Source of the DNA: Pseudoips prasinana
Lineage: Eukaryota > Arthropoda > Insecta > Lepidoptera > Nolidae
DNA: 64,000 nucleotides
Reading direction: 5' to 3'
Assembly: GCA_951640165.1 (NCBI GenBank)
Contig: OX621266.1
Span: 6,758,001 to 6,822,000, forward strand
Below, one piece after another: positions 17,827 to 28,267 of this stretch. The notes under the pieces were generated by a model. It worked only from the letters and a program-made list of their open reading frames with translations. It was not told where the DNA came from and did not search any database. The first letter of the stretch is position 1. Each line of letters begins with the position of its first letter. The translations under genes and the position numbers were made by a program.

Positions 17827-20800
17827 TCAAAGTAATTCATTCTTAAAAATAAATGCATGCCCCCAGGCTCGGGTTGATATTTGATCCACAGATATCGATC
17901 GTTTGTCATCATTTCTAGATAAAGCAACTTTGTTGACAGTCCGAGTAAATATTTCGTGCTTTATTGATTTAAACATATTATTTTTTCTCCGGATTACTCC
18001 ACCATTAAATAAAATGGTTTCATAGTCTGATAAGTTTAAATCCCTGACCACGCATGATTTTACTCCTTTTGCTTTTTTAATGATACTATTAGGGGTTCTT
18101 ATAGAGTAAAGTTTCGATCTCAAACCAACAAAATCAGTAATATATTTTCCTCCCATTTCATCTTTAAAGAGACCGGGAACCTTTTTATTTTTTAGCGGTA
18201 TCTGTAAATCATTTGTGATTTCATAGTTACTGCTGTCAAAATATTGTAAAAAATTATATTTCAAATCATTGTAAAAATCGTTGGTGTATATTTTATAGAC
18301 AAAGGAATCGGTATCTGTGTAACATAGCTGCACTCGATCTTTATAAAAAGGCTTTACAATATTGTAATGAAAGTAATACATGTGTGCTTTTGAAAGTTCT
18401 AATACAGCGAAACCTATGTATATAGGTTTATCTAAAATAATTTGATCAGGTTTCATTTGTATTGCAACTAAATTTTCTGATAAAATAGATGCACTGTGGA
18501 AATAGGGGTTGGCTATAAGTTTCTCAGCGGATATAAATTTCTTAGTTCGATTGGACTGATCGCACCATTGATTAACTAAATGTACGGTTACTCTATTTTC
18601 AGTATTTTCTAATGTTTTTCCAAAAACACTGTTATTTAATAACTTAAAAAAGTCTTGTTCGAAGGAACTTTTTGCTTTCTGTCTTAATTGAGTATTTAAC
18701 TCTATGTACTGTTTTAAATATGGACTCTGTCTAAAAGTAATTGCTCTATGAATTTTACGTAATATTAAACCATGTTCTAAACATTTTTTTAAATGAACGT
18801 AGTGAATCACATAGTTGTACTTATTATACAAATTTGCTATTAATTTCTTTGTTTTACCTCCCGGGGGTACACATTTTTCGGGACAAAATGGTAAGTCATT
18901 ATGGTCATTATGTAAATGCTCGGGATACAATAGATCGACTTCTAATATGAAGCCCCAGTTTGCGTTATCCTCTATAGTGGTAACATTAAAATTTGCTAAT
19001 TCGTTATCACTTAAAAATCTGAAACTAGAGTATGGTAAATACTGACACATGCTAAAACCGTAAAGATTATTACAATCTAAATATACTATGAAACTCTCAG
19101 GTTGTGATGGATTATATTCAGGCATGTATTTGTGATTGGCTCTAGCATGCCGATGGGAACACATGCACAAACCGCCGCGTATACCGCTTTGTATCATTCT
19201 GATGATAGCTAAGTCCGACACGAGTTCTAACTGAACGCCCGTTTTTAGCAACATTGCATCGAAAGATAAACTAGGTGCAGTAATGTAAAACGCCGGGTCA
19301 AGACTGTAATATTGTTTACAGGTTTTCCGAAAATTTTGAAATATGTCTGTTAACAAAAGCACATCCGTTTTTAAGTATAGATCCGTATACTCGCCGAGGT
19401 TATTAATATTGAATTCAGCCCAAACAGCCTGTGCGTGATTATAATCCTCATCTGTAATGTCTTCGTTAGTCAAATAATTATAAAAATTACCCTTAGACGG
19501 CAATGATTTTTGATCGTAACATTTCCAATTGGTCATGTAATCATAAGGATATATACCTTTTCTTGTCAATAAATTAAACTGTCTGTCTTTAGAAAAATGA
19601 AATCGAAGATTAACAAAATCTTCCACCTGCAATGTTTTAGCGAGCTTGTCTAAACTTGTCCCTAAAAAGTTGAATGAATCTAAAAATCTTATACAAATAA
19701 ACTCATTATCAGCAATAGGAATAAATTTGGTGAATGCGACGTATTTTTCTTTAGTCTTAGGGATTATTTTAATTGGGCCTGGAATTTCGCCTAACTTTTT
19801 TATAAATAAATGACAATCGTACCCGGATAAATTGTGAAAAAATATTGGTATAAATTTTGGTACTTTATGTTGCAAATTACAGTGTCGATGTGCTGCACCT
19901 CGATACAGGCCTGTAATATGACAATGATCTCTTACTTTATCGGTCAAGAGTAAATTGTCGCAAATATGACACCTAACGGCACGTTTGAACTCTAGAGAAT
20001 TGTCATCAGTGAATATCATAGGCTCGCTTTTGGATATAATCTGATGTATTTGTTTTACATCCTCAGTAAGAAAATTTATAAATTTTGAAACACAATCATT
20101 GCCGCGATAACTTCTATAGCCTTCAACGCTATCATTTTTATTTGATGACACGACATTGTAAGCGAATGCAGCCGGCACGTGGCGTTTAGAGTATGACGTA
20201 TTAGCGGTGTTGAAATCATCGTCGGAAATGGGTTCAAGTAACGTTTCGAAATCAGCGTATATGACGAATGGAATGTTTTGTTTCCTATCATAATTTTTAA
20301 ATTTTAAAAATGAACCTTGTTCTGGTAAAACTGTGACGATCCCCCCACACAAGTGGGATTCAATTTGACTAAGCGTTGGAAAAAACAATAAACAAGTTTC
20401 ACAGAAATATAGTTTACCATGATGTTTGGTCATCTGATTTCTAACTAAACGAGATAAATCTTTGATAAGACAGTAATGAGAATTATTATTGTTTTCTATA
20501 AACAGTAGATGGATACTTTTATTAGACTTATTATTCAACGTTTTATAAAGCGGTCCAATAATTGTCTTCTCGTTTTTTAAACCATACACATATATATTAA
20601 CAGAAGGATTATTTTTCTCAAAGATAGCTATGTCCGAAAATGTGATTGGAAATGTCAAATTATTAACATTCAAAACATCCTGAAAGCGGGGATAAGACGA
20701 AATCCTATCGGGATGTCTATTTGTGGGGTACAATGCCGCCACGACACACCACAAAAAGCAATACTCATCATTGTTCCGAATATTCAAACAAGCTCTTTTA

Positions 20801-21345
20801 CTTTTTATGAATTTCGGCAAAGTTAAAAATTTAGATCCGCTGAGAGGTTGATATTTATTAATATTTAATTCTAAATGTGAATTGCATAAAAAAGTCCAAC
20901 CACTATCCCTTTCCTCAAATTCTTCAATTTTTTTTAGTAGTAAATCAATAGTTAGTTTATAAATAGAATCAAAATCGTAATTAAAATGTGTAATAATGTT
21001 GTTTGTACGGAATGATTTTATTTCTTGTTGATCATTTTTATACATAAGAAACGAAGCAAACAGTTCAAAATTTATTTTGACAGAGGTGTGTTTCTCTATT
21101 GAATTGTCTATTAAATGTTTGACTTGTGTACTAATACTTTTGAGAAACACCTCAGGAAAACTATGTATTTGTTCACCTGTCGCTATGATTTTGTAACTTT
21201 TGATTCGTTCTTTAAAAGAAGAATTAATAATTACAACATTATCATACATAGGGTTAGAACTATTGTTTTTATGTACATTGCTACGTAAATGACCAGACCA
21301 TCGACGATTGTCTACAAATACTTTACAATCAGAGCAGTGAGGCAT
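17827..21345 (-). CDS. polB: Protein-primed family B DNA polymerase
   Basis: About 1172 aa from the first true ATG (21345); the frame is open further to a TTG at 21366. A Cys2-His2 finger starts the protein (CSDCKVF...HLRSNVH). The exonuclease motif I is IYADFETL (~363), followed by an endonuclease-VII-like zinc segment CHICDN...DHCHITGLYRGAAH..C (~457-488) and SGYDCHLF (exo II). Polymerase motif A is LDCNNLYGFSM (~755), motif B KLLNNSVFGKT (~905) and motif C YTDTDS (~1012). These define the Polinton polymerase, which copies linear DNA from a terminal protein. It is undamaged and transcribed opposite to the capsid genes. Confidence 0.95.
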   Translation of the reverse strand: MPHCSDCKVFVDNRRWSGHLRSNVHKNNSSNPMYDNVVIINSSFKERIKSYKIIATGEQIHSFPEVFLKSISTQVKHLIDNSIEKHTSVKINFELFASFLMYKNDQQEIKSFRTNNIITHFNYDFDSIYKLTIDLLLKKIEEFEERDSGWTFLCNSHLELNINKYQPLSGSKFLTLPKFIKSKRACLNIRNNDEYCFLWCVVAALYPTNRHPDRISSYPRFQDVLNVNNLTFPITFSDIAIFEKNNPSVNIYVYGLKNEKTIIGPLYKTLNNKSNKSIHLLFIENNNNSHYCLIKDLSRLVRNQMTKHHGKLYFCETCLLFFPTLSQIESHLCGGIVTVLPEQGSFLKFKNYDRKQNIPFVIYADFETLLEPISDDDFNTANTSYSKRHVPAAFAYNVVSSNKNDSVEGYRSYRGNDCVSKFINFLTEDVKQIHQIISKSEPMIFTDDNSLEFKRAVRCHICDNLLLTDKVRDHCHITGLYRGAAHRHCNLQHKVPKFIPIFFHNLSGYDCHLFIKKLGEIPGPIKIIPKTKEKYVAFTKFIPIADNEFICIRFLDSFNFLGTSLDKLAKTLQVEDFVNLRFHFSKDRQFNLLTRKGIYPYDYMTNWKCYDQKSLPSKGNFYNYLTNEDITDEDYNHAQAVWAEFNINNLGEYTDLYLKTDVLLLTDIFQNFRKTCKQYYSLDPAFYITAPSLSFDAMLLKTGVQLELVSDLAIIRMIQSGIRGGLCMCSHRHARANHKYMPEYNPSQPESFIVYLDCNNLYGFSMCQYLPYSSFRFLSDNELANFNVTTIEDNANWGFILEVDLLYPEHLHNDHNDLPFCPEKCVPPGGKTKKLIANLYNKYNYVIHYVHLKKCLEHGLILRKIHRAITFRQSPYLKQYIELNTQLRQKAKSSFEQDFFKLLNNSVFGKTLENTENRVTVHLVNQWCDQSNRTKKFISAEKLIANPYFHSASILSENLVAIQMKPDQIILDKPIYIGFAVLELSKAHMYYFHYNIVKPFYKDRVQLCYTDTDSFVYKIYTNDFYNDLKYNFLQYFDSSNYEITNDLQIPLKNKKVPGLFKDEMGGKYITDFVGLRSKLYSIRTPNSIIKKAKGVKSCVVRDLNLSDYETILFNGGVIRRKNNMFKSIKHEIFTRTVNKVALSRNDDKRSISVDQISTRAWGHAFIFKNELL

Positions 21346-22692
21346 TATATTATTGTTTGAAATCAAAGAACACTTGAAATTATTAGTTCAATAAATTTGG
21401 ATTAGATAATACTTACAACTAATATTCACCGTCTTAGGTATACCAGACAAAATATTTTATATAATTAGTACAACTTGGTCAGGACAATTTTACGCTGATT
21501 TCAAGATCCTTGTGTAATTTTTCACAGGCAAGTCGGTAATTATGTTTAGGCAGGATGTATCTGAAATAATAAAAAAAAAAAAAAAAAAAAAAAAATGGAT
21601 GCATTAGGTACATAATCTGATTAGGTGAGATTAATGGTATATTCTGGGAAGAAAAATATATTTCATAATTACCTGCAAAATATGAAACTATGTATACATA
21701 AGAGTACGTGTATCTGCGTGGTCCAAATATGTAGATATACTTCAAGTAATTTAATAATTCTTCACAGGCAAGTCAGTAATTAATATTATGTTTAGGCAGA
21801 ATGTATCTGAAACTAAAAAAATGGTTTATTGGTACCGATGAAGAATTAGGTAAAAAGCTGTAAATTCTAGAATGAAAAATAGTCATAATTATTGTAATGT
21901 TCTAAATAGTTATCGTATTATTGTTGTGTTATATTTGATAATTACCTGCACAATATGAAATGGTTCATACATAAGATTATGTATTTGCGTGATCCAAATA
22001 TGTATGTATATTTCAGCACCCCGATATAACGAACACAGTTGCTCCAGTAGCTGAAATTGTTGTTGTTTCTGGTGTGAGATCAATTAAATATTTATTTATA
22101 ATAATTAACTTGATTGTACTGTAACAGTTTAGAAAGGTGCTCGCTCCGAGAGACTTTGAGGTAATAAATAATATTTTAGGGATTTTTTTTGTTTTCTTTT
22201 TTGTCTACAAAGCAGAAAAATATTTCATCATAAAAGTTGTTATTGCCTAATTGTTACACGTGTGCTAAACATAATTATTTATTTCGCAATCACAATAATC
22301 AGCTATTTTGGTTAGGGTTGGTAACAACTTGGTAGGCATTCAAATATACAAATTTCACACAATGCACTTAATCGATTAAAATATATCATAGTATGTCGAT
22401 AGACGACATGACGATGACGATATCATATAACGTTCATGGTTTCGTCATGCCCGTTACCGTAGTTACAGGAATTATATTATCTATTTATTTTAGGAAATCT
22501 AGAGAAGTACGCGGTAGACGGCAGTAAGTTCATTTTTTCTACACGAAACCTAAATGTAGATGATGAAATAATTACCTTGGAAACATTTATTTACTTCTTT
22601 AAAATAATAAAATCTATCTGGTTTGTGGCGATTCCGTTCACGCTATCGTTTGGTCAGCCCTAGCTTATTTCGCTGCATCGACATTCGATACA
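21346..22692. other. Divergent intergenic region of the Polinton
   Basis: AT-rich, with no convincing ORF. It separates polB (leftward) from the spliced right-end gene (rightward), so both promoters are expected here. It includes a poly(A/T) tract near 21571-21595 and a ~240-bp duplication at 21521-22015. Confidence 0.5.
21521..22015. repeat. Imperfect tandem duplication (~240-bp period) upstream of polB
   Basis: TTCACAGGCAAGTC(G/A)GTAAT at 21521 recurs at 21761. The linked blocks TTAGGCAG(G/A)ATGTATCTGAAA, AATTACCTGCA(A/C)AATATGAAA and the segment ending CCAAATATGTA recur in the same order. The copies differ by several indels, including the poly(A) run in the first. Confidence 0.75.
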
Positions 22693-22693
22693 G

Positions 22694-22700
22694 TATAAAA
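22694..22700 (+). promoter_or_regulatory. TATA box of the right-end gene (candidate)
   Basis: TATAAAA lies ~300 bases before the first splice donor (23002) of the right-end gene. The exon between them would be a 5' UTR. Confidence 0.45.
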
Positions 22701-22999
22701 TTTTCCAACGCGTATAATACGACTATAGAAAAAAAGTTACTTTAACAAAGCAATACCGGATTGATTGTAGTGGATTTAACATTCCTAACTTATAATTCGA
22801 TTTTAACTTATAAGCCACAAGTTTTTCTGTTCGGTACAAAGTTTTCGCAGTCTGCAAGTGCAACGAAGTGCTCTTGTATAATCGGTCTACAAACACTCCG
22901 TGTCGCCTACAATATCAGTGACGGCATTGTCGATAGCCATCCGCTGCTGTCACCACCAGCCAAGTCATCAAACCGAGTGGAACTTCTGATCGGAAAATA

Positions 23000-24028
23000 A
23001 TGTAAGTCTGATAAAATAGTCGGTTCGTTTTCATGGATCACACTTGTGATTAGCCTGTCATTTATAACTACATATATTTGTTTGTGAGCGCGTTACTTCA
23101 CAGATCACCCGATCTGTACATAGTTAGCTCAGTCTCAGTGCTATCCCATTTAAATATTAGAGAACCAGTGTTTGCCCGAACACTTGTGTCCTATAGTATG
23201 TCCAGCGCAATGGACATTACTCCATTGGATTAATTAATAATAATTGTGTGACTACATTTCCTCTATCTTTATTTCAGGTCAGACTCTGAGTGTGATTACT
23301 CGCAAGCATCGATCACTGGACACAAAGTGAAGGCCAGACGCAATCCGTCTGCAGACAGCAATGGGAAACGCAAGATGCAGTCACAAACAACAACCGTAAC
23401 TCGTAGCAGGTGAATAATATTTTGAATTTATTATCTCCTAGTTCTGATTAAATTAAAATAGTAAAGTAGTACGTTTCCACTAATTGAATTATAATAGTGC
23501 AATTTGCATAAGTATTCCATTCGCTGATTAGTTACTTGTAATATTTTCTACAGAAATATCCGTGGTGCCGTTCATAAAATATTATGCGATTGTGTGCGCT
23601 GCTTACACACCGTTGTTATTTTTTGTTTGCCCCTGCATCTCTCGTTGTAAACATTAACTAATAACAGTTTTCGTTATTATTTCAGTAAAAAAACCAACAC
23701 TGACATGGACATATTCGGCATCAGTAAAAACCGCGACATCCCACACAAAGAACATTCATCGGATCACCTAACTTCATTCTTTGTGAACCGCGTAGCCAGC
23801 GGCTGTGAGCGCCGAGCAACGAGCACCGACGGAGAGTACTACATCGACTGCAAGGTGTACAAGGCTGACGACGCTCGCCTCACCGACTCCGCCGAGCTGT
23901 GGAAGAAAGCGCTCGTCCGAATCAAGTTCCAGACCGACGCGGACTCTCCTCAGTGGCGAAAACTACAAGAGCTCGTGCGTGCGGCTGATATTTTGTTTCC
24001 AGACAAACCAACATTTTATGATAATTAA
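23000..24028 (+). CDS. Three-exon right-end gene, 158 aa, start codon split by an intron
   Basis: Exon 1 ends ...AAAATAAT before GTAAGT (23002). Exon 2 is 23278-23409 (acceptor TTTATTTCAG, donor GTGAAT) and exon 3 is 23686-24028 (acceptor TTATTTCAG). Joining exon 1 to exon 2 creates ATG from AT (23000-23001) plus G (23278). The reading frame then runs through both later exons to TAA without interruption, 477 coding bases. The N-terminal part is basic and Ser/Thr-rich. The last exon encodes a folded-looking domain (YYIDCKVY, ELWKKALVRIKFQ, ILFPDKPTFYDN). No family was recognised. Exon 3 codons are GC-richer than neighbouring genes. The position next to the terminal repeat suggests an early or host-interaction gene. 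Confidence 0.7.
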
Positions 24029-24220
24029 ACCAAGTACCTAAGTTACAGTTGTTTATTATTTACAGTAACAACCCGTTAACGCTTTAGTCACAAGCTTTGG
24101 TTTGTTACAATCATCGGTCACCATCACTCTCGCTCGACATTCTGTTAACAGCGAATACAAACTCGAGTGATCGGTCGAGTGCAGTAAGTAAGTTACTAGT
24201 CAATGGTCGAGTAAAGCTCA

Positions 24221-24463
24221 TCCAGTACGCGACAAAATGAACTGTCTCGTTCGAGTGTATCGGTCGAGTTGAGTGGCGAGTCGAGTATCGATTTGCTCGA
24301 ATTATCGTTCCAAATCAAGTTCTCAGTACAATGTACTGTCTCGGTCGAGTGGAGAGGCGAGTAGATTATCAATTATTGGGCATTCTATACCACTATCGGC
24401 AGCGAGGCGCACTCGCCGAGCAACTTGCCGATAGTGGTATAGAATGCCCAATAATATACTACT
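24221..24463. repeat. Polinton right terminal inverted repeat, partly duplicated
   Basis: The outer ~92 bp are the complement of the left end. Inward, the block with TGTCTCGGTCGAGTGG...GGCGAG (about 24335-24365) has a second diverged copy (about 24244-24290), so this arm is longer than the left. TCGGTCGAGT-type motifs occur at 24171, 24205, 24260 and 24341. Confidence 0.85.
24372..24455. promoter_or_regulatory. T-shaped terminal palindrome (right)
   Basis: Stem 24372-24401 with 24426-24455, loop 24402-24425. It is identical to the left-end structure when read from the element end, including the two small palindromes in the loop, so both ends carry the same loop orientation. Confidence 0.85.
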
Positions 24464-25266
24464 ATGAATTACTGTTTTCTAAAGAAATGTTCCCGAGCTT
24501 AGGTGTTATTTTGTTGTTAAGATTTTGTATGAAAATAAACTATTATGCCAATTTTTTGACGTTTATGTCGTCCGATTACCGCGAACGGGGTGTCCAAGGA
24601 CGCGCCTTAACAAAGGCTATACAGAAACGATCAAAAAAGGAGATGTGTTCTTGAAAAAAAATTGAAATTTGGTCTCAAAACCTGTTTTTGAACCAAATTT
24701 TTTGCCGAAATATGGGTTATTCATTTTGCAATTGCAATTAACACTAAAAACCGATTTGCGCTTTTGCGTGTAAATTGCTAAGAAAATACGGTAAAATCAA
24801 TTTTCTTTAATTTTCTTGGGGCCAGAAGAACATATTATTTCGCGCCCACGCGTTATGTATAGTCAGATTACAAATTACAATACAGAAATATTTAGTGTAA
24901 AGGCTAATATTGCAAAAAATTTGTGATGAATTACAGTTTTCTAAAGAAATGTTCCCGAGCTTAGGTGCAATTTTGTTGTTAAGATTTTGTATGAAAATAA
25001 ACTATTATGCCAATTTTTTGACGTTTCTGTCGTCCGATTACCGCGAACGGGGTGTCCAAGGACGCGCCTCACCGAGGGCTATACAGAAACGATAAAAAAA
25101 TGCGAAAAGTTCTTGAAAAAAAATTGAAATTTTGTCTAAAAACCTGTTTTTGAACCAATTTTTTTGCCGAAATATGGGTTATTCATTTTGCAATTGCAAT
25201 TAACACGCAGAATCGACTTGCGGTTTTGCGTGTAAATTGCTAAGAAAATACGGTAAAATCAATTTT
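24464..25266. repeat. Satellite-like repeat, two ~345-bp copies
   Basis: Copies start ATGAATTAC(T/A)GTTTTCTAAAG at 24464 and 24927, and both end CGGTAAAATCAATTTTCTT. About 110 bp of other sequence follows the first copy. Both contain a short inverted motif GGTGTCCAAGGACGCGCC. The Polinton abuts the exact first base of copy 1. Confidence 0.85.
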
Positions 25267-26178
25267 CTTGTGAAATCGCTGTAAAAATGCTATAAATTGA
25301 ACTACTTACAAAAAAATCCAAGGTTTGGGGGGGTTAGGTTCGTTGGTTTTGGGTTTTTGAAATCGCGGTTTAAAAATATTCACTAAAAATCGGAACGGGA
25401 TCCTATATGCGCGAGTGAGGTGTCGAAAGACGCGCCTAGCCGAGATCTATCCGATAAAAATTATAGCGCAGAAGGCGCCGTGCAAAAAAGTGAGGTTACG
25501 TTGAAAAAGCTTGTGAAATCGCTGTAAAAATGCTATAAATTGAACTACTTACAAAAAAATCCAAGGTTTGGGGGGGTTAGGTTCGTTGGTTTTGGGTTTT
25601 TGAAATCGCGGTTTAAAAATATTCACTAAAAATCGGAACGGGATCCTATATGCGCGAGTGAGGTGTCGAAAGACGCGCCTAGCCGAGATCTATCCGATAA
25701 AAATTATAGCGCAGAAGGCGCCGTGCAAAAAAGTGAGGTTACGTTGAAAAAGCTTGTGAAATCGCTGTAAAAATGCTATAAATTGAACTACTTACAAAAA
25801 AATCCAAGGTTTGGGGGGGTTAGGTTCGTTGGTTTTGGGTTTTTGAAATCGCGGTTTAAAAATATTCACTAAAAATCGGAACGGGATCCTATATGCGCGA
25901 GTGAGGTGTCGAAAGACGCGCCTAGCCGAGATCTATCCGATAAAAATTATAGCGCAGAAGGCGCCGTGCAAAAAAGTGAGGTTACGTTGAAAAAGCTTGT
26001 GAAATCGCTGTAAAAATGCTATAAATTGAACTACTTACAAAAAAATCCAAGGTTTGGGGGGGTTAGGTTCGTTGGTTTTGGGTTTTTGAAATCGCGGTTT
26101 AAAAATATTCACTAAAAATCGGAACGGGATCCTATATGCGCGAGTGAGGTGTCGAAAGACGCGCCTAGCCGAGATCTA
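25267..26178. repeat. 243-bp tandem repeat, 3.75 near-identical units
   Basis: Units start CTTGTGAAATCGCTG at 25267, 25510, 25753 and 25996; the fourth is cut after ~183 bp. By eye the copies are identical, so amplification is very recent or the array is homogenised. Each unit has GGTGTCGAAAGACGCGCC, echoing the motif of the preceding repeat, so the two families are distantly related. Confidence 0.95.
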
Positions 26179-26194
26179 TCGAGTGCATATAGGT

Positions 26195-26515
26195 TTTATA
26201 GTTCTTATATCAAAAACTCAAAGAAACGCATCCGCCAACACCCTATTTGCGGTTGTAAGACACAGGGTCTTTGAGTTTTTTGATATAATCTCTAACTTTC
26301 TACTACAAATTCTAGTTTTTTTGTGATATCTAATTATTTTTCTACTCTACCTTAATCTGTTTATTTACTCACCGGTTAGCTCTCGTCGAGACGCATCTAA
26401 CGACACCGCATACACGGTGATAGCACCTGTATTTCAAAAGATATTTGCAATTTTAGATTTTTCATCACCCAAACCGAGGTGTAGTGGCGGTCCACCACAG
26501 TGGCGGGTGGCCGCC
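26195..26515. mobile_element. Fragment of the 1.2-kb-region DNA-element family
   Basis: From about 26204 (ATATCAAAAACTCAAAG) to 26490 the sequence parallels the core of the element at 1193-1865, without its long TIRs. A third piece ends the window at 63889-64000. Confidence 0.7.
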
Positions 26516-27136
26516 CACCCTCCCGTATACTAGTTAGCGAGTAGGGACAGCCAAAAATTATTATTTGCTCAACTCATAGAGCTCCTCCAGGGGATTCCAT
26601 AGATACCCTTGAAGATATACTTCAGAGCACTGAACAATCCAAAAATGGCTTCACAAGATTCTCTTCACAAGCGCTTTTACAGCTGTCAAGTAAAGACGTA
26701 GCCTTAGCCGTTGCAAATTTATATTGTTTTTATAAATAAATATAGACCTTTTGTGAACAATACTATATTTCCACAAGTGAACAGTGTTGTGCCTCAAAAC
26801 ATGCAAAGTTATTTACACGATTAGTACTATATTATTATCTAAAATCACAAAAAAACAGCTGATCATTTAACATTAATCTACCCTAAAGTTTGAAACATAA
26901 TTCAGAATTTCTTTCTGTGTAATAAAATACAAAGTGAAGTGTTGGTGTATGTCTGTTGATGACACGAAAATCATTTCGAACGAACCCCTTGATTGTAAAC
27001 ACCATCGAATTTCCAAGCGATTTATACTTTCGCTACAACACAGCGCCATCTAGTATTCTCCCGGGACAATATTATTGGCCAAACATTGTGGCGCCATCTG
27101 CTAGCAGTTTCCGGATACACGTCAAATACTTGAACG

Positions 27137-28267
27137 ATGCCTAAATGCTTGTCCTGTGGTAAATTCATAGCGTCAAAAGGTGGCGCTGCGTGTAAGAAAT
27201 GCGGAGGCTGTTATCATCTTATCTGCGCGCAGTTACCACAATCAGGAAAAGGAGTAGCAAAGTGGACATGCCTGGAATGCAATGGTAAGCCCGCTGACGC
27301 AAAGGTTACCGCCCTAGAAACTTGCTCACTCGGGAATCGGGATAGTCCATCCAGTAGCCCTATCTCTACCTCTGAGGATGCTAGTGGGGAGGATGGATGT
27401 CACGTAGCAGCGTCTAGTATGGTTCCGAGTCTAGGTGAAGAAGAAAATAAAGCGGAAATCGTGAAGGAAATTAGGCAATTGAGGGCTGAAATGATGAGAA
27501 TGAAGGATGAGATGATGGATGAAATTACCAAATATCGCGTCGAAATGACATCACTACGCAAATCTATCCAGGATAACGAGACACGCATTCTCAGAGTAGA
27601 AAATAGCATAAAGTCCCTCGAAGAAAAATCCCGTTTGGATTGTCCCCCCGTAGGCGCCAGTCAACTTGAGCAGACAGTGTCACGTCTGAAGCGGGAGATA
27701 AATGACAGGGACCAGGAGCTTTTGGCCGCCGATATCGGGATCACGAATCTTCCTGAAAACATCGGTGAAAACGTTCTTCACACGGTAGAACTGGTGGCCA
27801 CAAAGCTAGGAGTGACCCTGGAGCGACGTGACATCGTTTTCGCTGAGCGCGTGGGACCCAGGCCCCAGCGTCACTTAGCGCCGGGCGTTGCGAGCGAGGC
27901 GGGAGCGGTCGGTGGGACCAGTTCAGCTGAGCGCAGTCGGCGCATTGTGGTCCGCTTTGCGAGACGGCAGCTTCAAGAAGAGATGCTGCGAAGTGCTCGT
28001 ATCCGCCGCGGCGTAACGTCTGATGATCTTGGCTTCTCTGTCCCCTCACGGCGATTCTACCTAAACGAAAGACTGACTAGAGCTAATAAGCAGTTGTTCT
28101 ACAACACACGTCAGGCCGCCGAGAGACAAGGATGGCAGTATACCTGGACTAAACATGGTCGAATACTTGTCAGGCAAAGCGAACGCAAACGGACCTATAA
28201 TATCCGATCAGAGGCTGACATTCTTAGTGTTTTTGGTCTCGAAAAGTTGGTCGAGGATATTAATTAG
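27137..28267 (+). CDS. LINE A ORF1: PHD-finger, coiled-coil nucleic-acid-binding protein
   Basis: 376 aa. Residues 1-55 are a PHD-type zinc finger (CLSCGKF...ACKKCGGCYHLIC...WTCLEC). Residues ~110-180 form a coiled coil (EIVKEIRQLRAEMMRMKDEM and onward), then an RRM-like/ORF1p domain (AADIGITNLPEN...RRDIVFAERVG) and a C-terminal domain with FYLNERLTRANKQLFYNTR. In LINEs such proteins bind the element RNA as trimers. It starts at the ATG directly before the finger. The ORF is intact, separated from ORF2 by 341 bases. Confidence 0.9.
   Translation: MPKCLSCGKFIASKGGAACKKCGGCYHLICAQLPQSGKGVAKWTCLECNGKPADAKVTALETCSLGNRDSPSSSPISTSEDASGEDGCHVAASSMVPSLGEEENKAEIVKEIRQLRAEMMRMKDEMMDEITKYRVEMTSLRKSIQDNETRILRVENSIKSLEEKSRLDCPPVGASQLEQTVSRLKREINDRDQELLAADIGITNLPENIGENVLHTVELVATKLGVTLERRDIVFAERVGPRPQRHLAPGVASEAGAVGGTSSAERSRRIVVRFARRQLQEEMLRSARIRRGVTSDDLGFSVPSRRFYLNERLTRANKQLFYNTRQAAERQGWQYTWTKHGRILVRQSERKRTYNIRSEADILSVFGLEKLVEDIN

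Larger units (their letters stand above)
9388..24463. mobile_element. Complete Polinton/Maverick (adintovirus-like) element
   Basis: A ~15.1-kb unit bounded by terminal inverted repeats that start AGTAGTATATTATTGGGC. It encodes all Polinton hallmark proteins: protein-primed DNA polymerase B, retrovirus-type integrase, FtsK/HerA-type packaging ATPase, adenain-like protease, and minor and major jelly-roll capsid proteins. It also has several accessory genes. Known Polintons are 15-20 kb, AG...CT-ended and usually flanked by 6-bp target duplications. Here the ends fit, but the six flanking bases differ (GAATGT or TGTAGT on the left, ATGAAT on the right), so no duplication is visible. All large ORFs are open, indicating recent integration or ongoing selection. 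The capsid set implies an element able to form virions, but whether it does is unknown. Confidence 0.96.

Noticed and set aside
22494..22523. 30-nt exon that could join in frame to exon 2 of the right-end gene
   Set aside because: Phases fit, but no upstream coding exon was found. The TATA-driven exon ending at 23001 gives a complete start codon instead.
22761..23000. 79-codon ORF before the right-end gene
   Set aside because: It begins with TTG and ends at the splice donor region. It is better explained as 5' UTR exon.
25267..26178. CRISPR array
   Set aside because: Units are 243 bp and contiguous with no variable spacers, in eukaryotic DNA. It is a tandem satellite.
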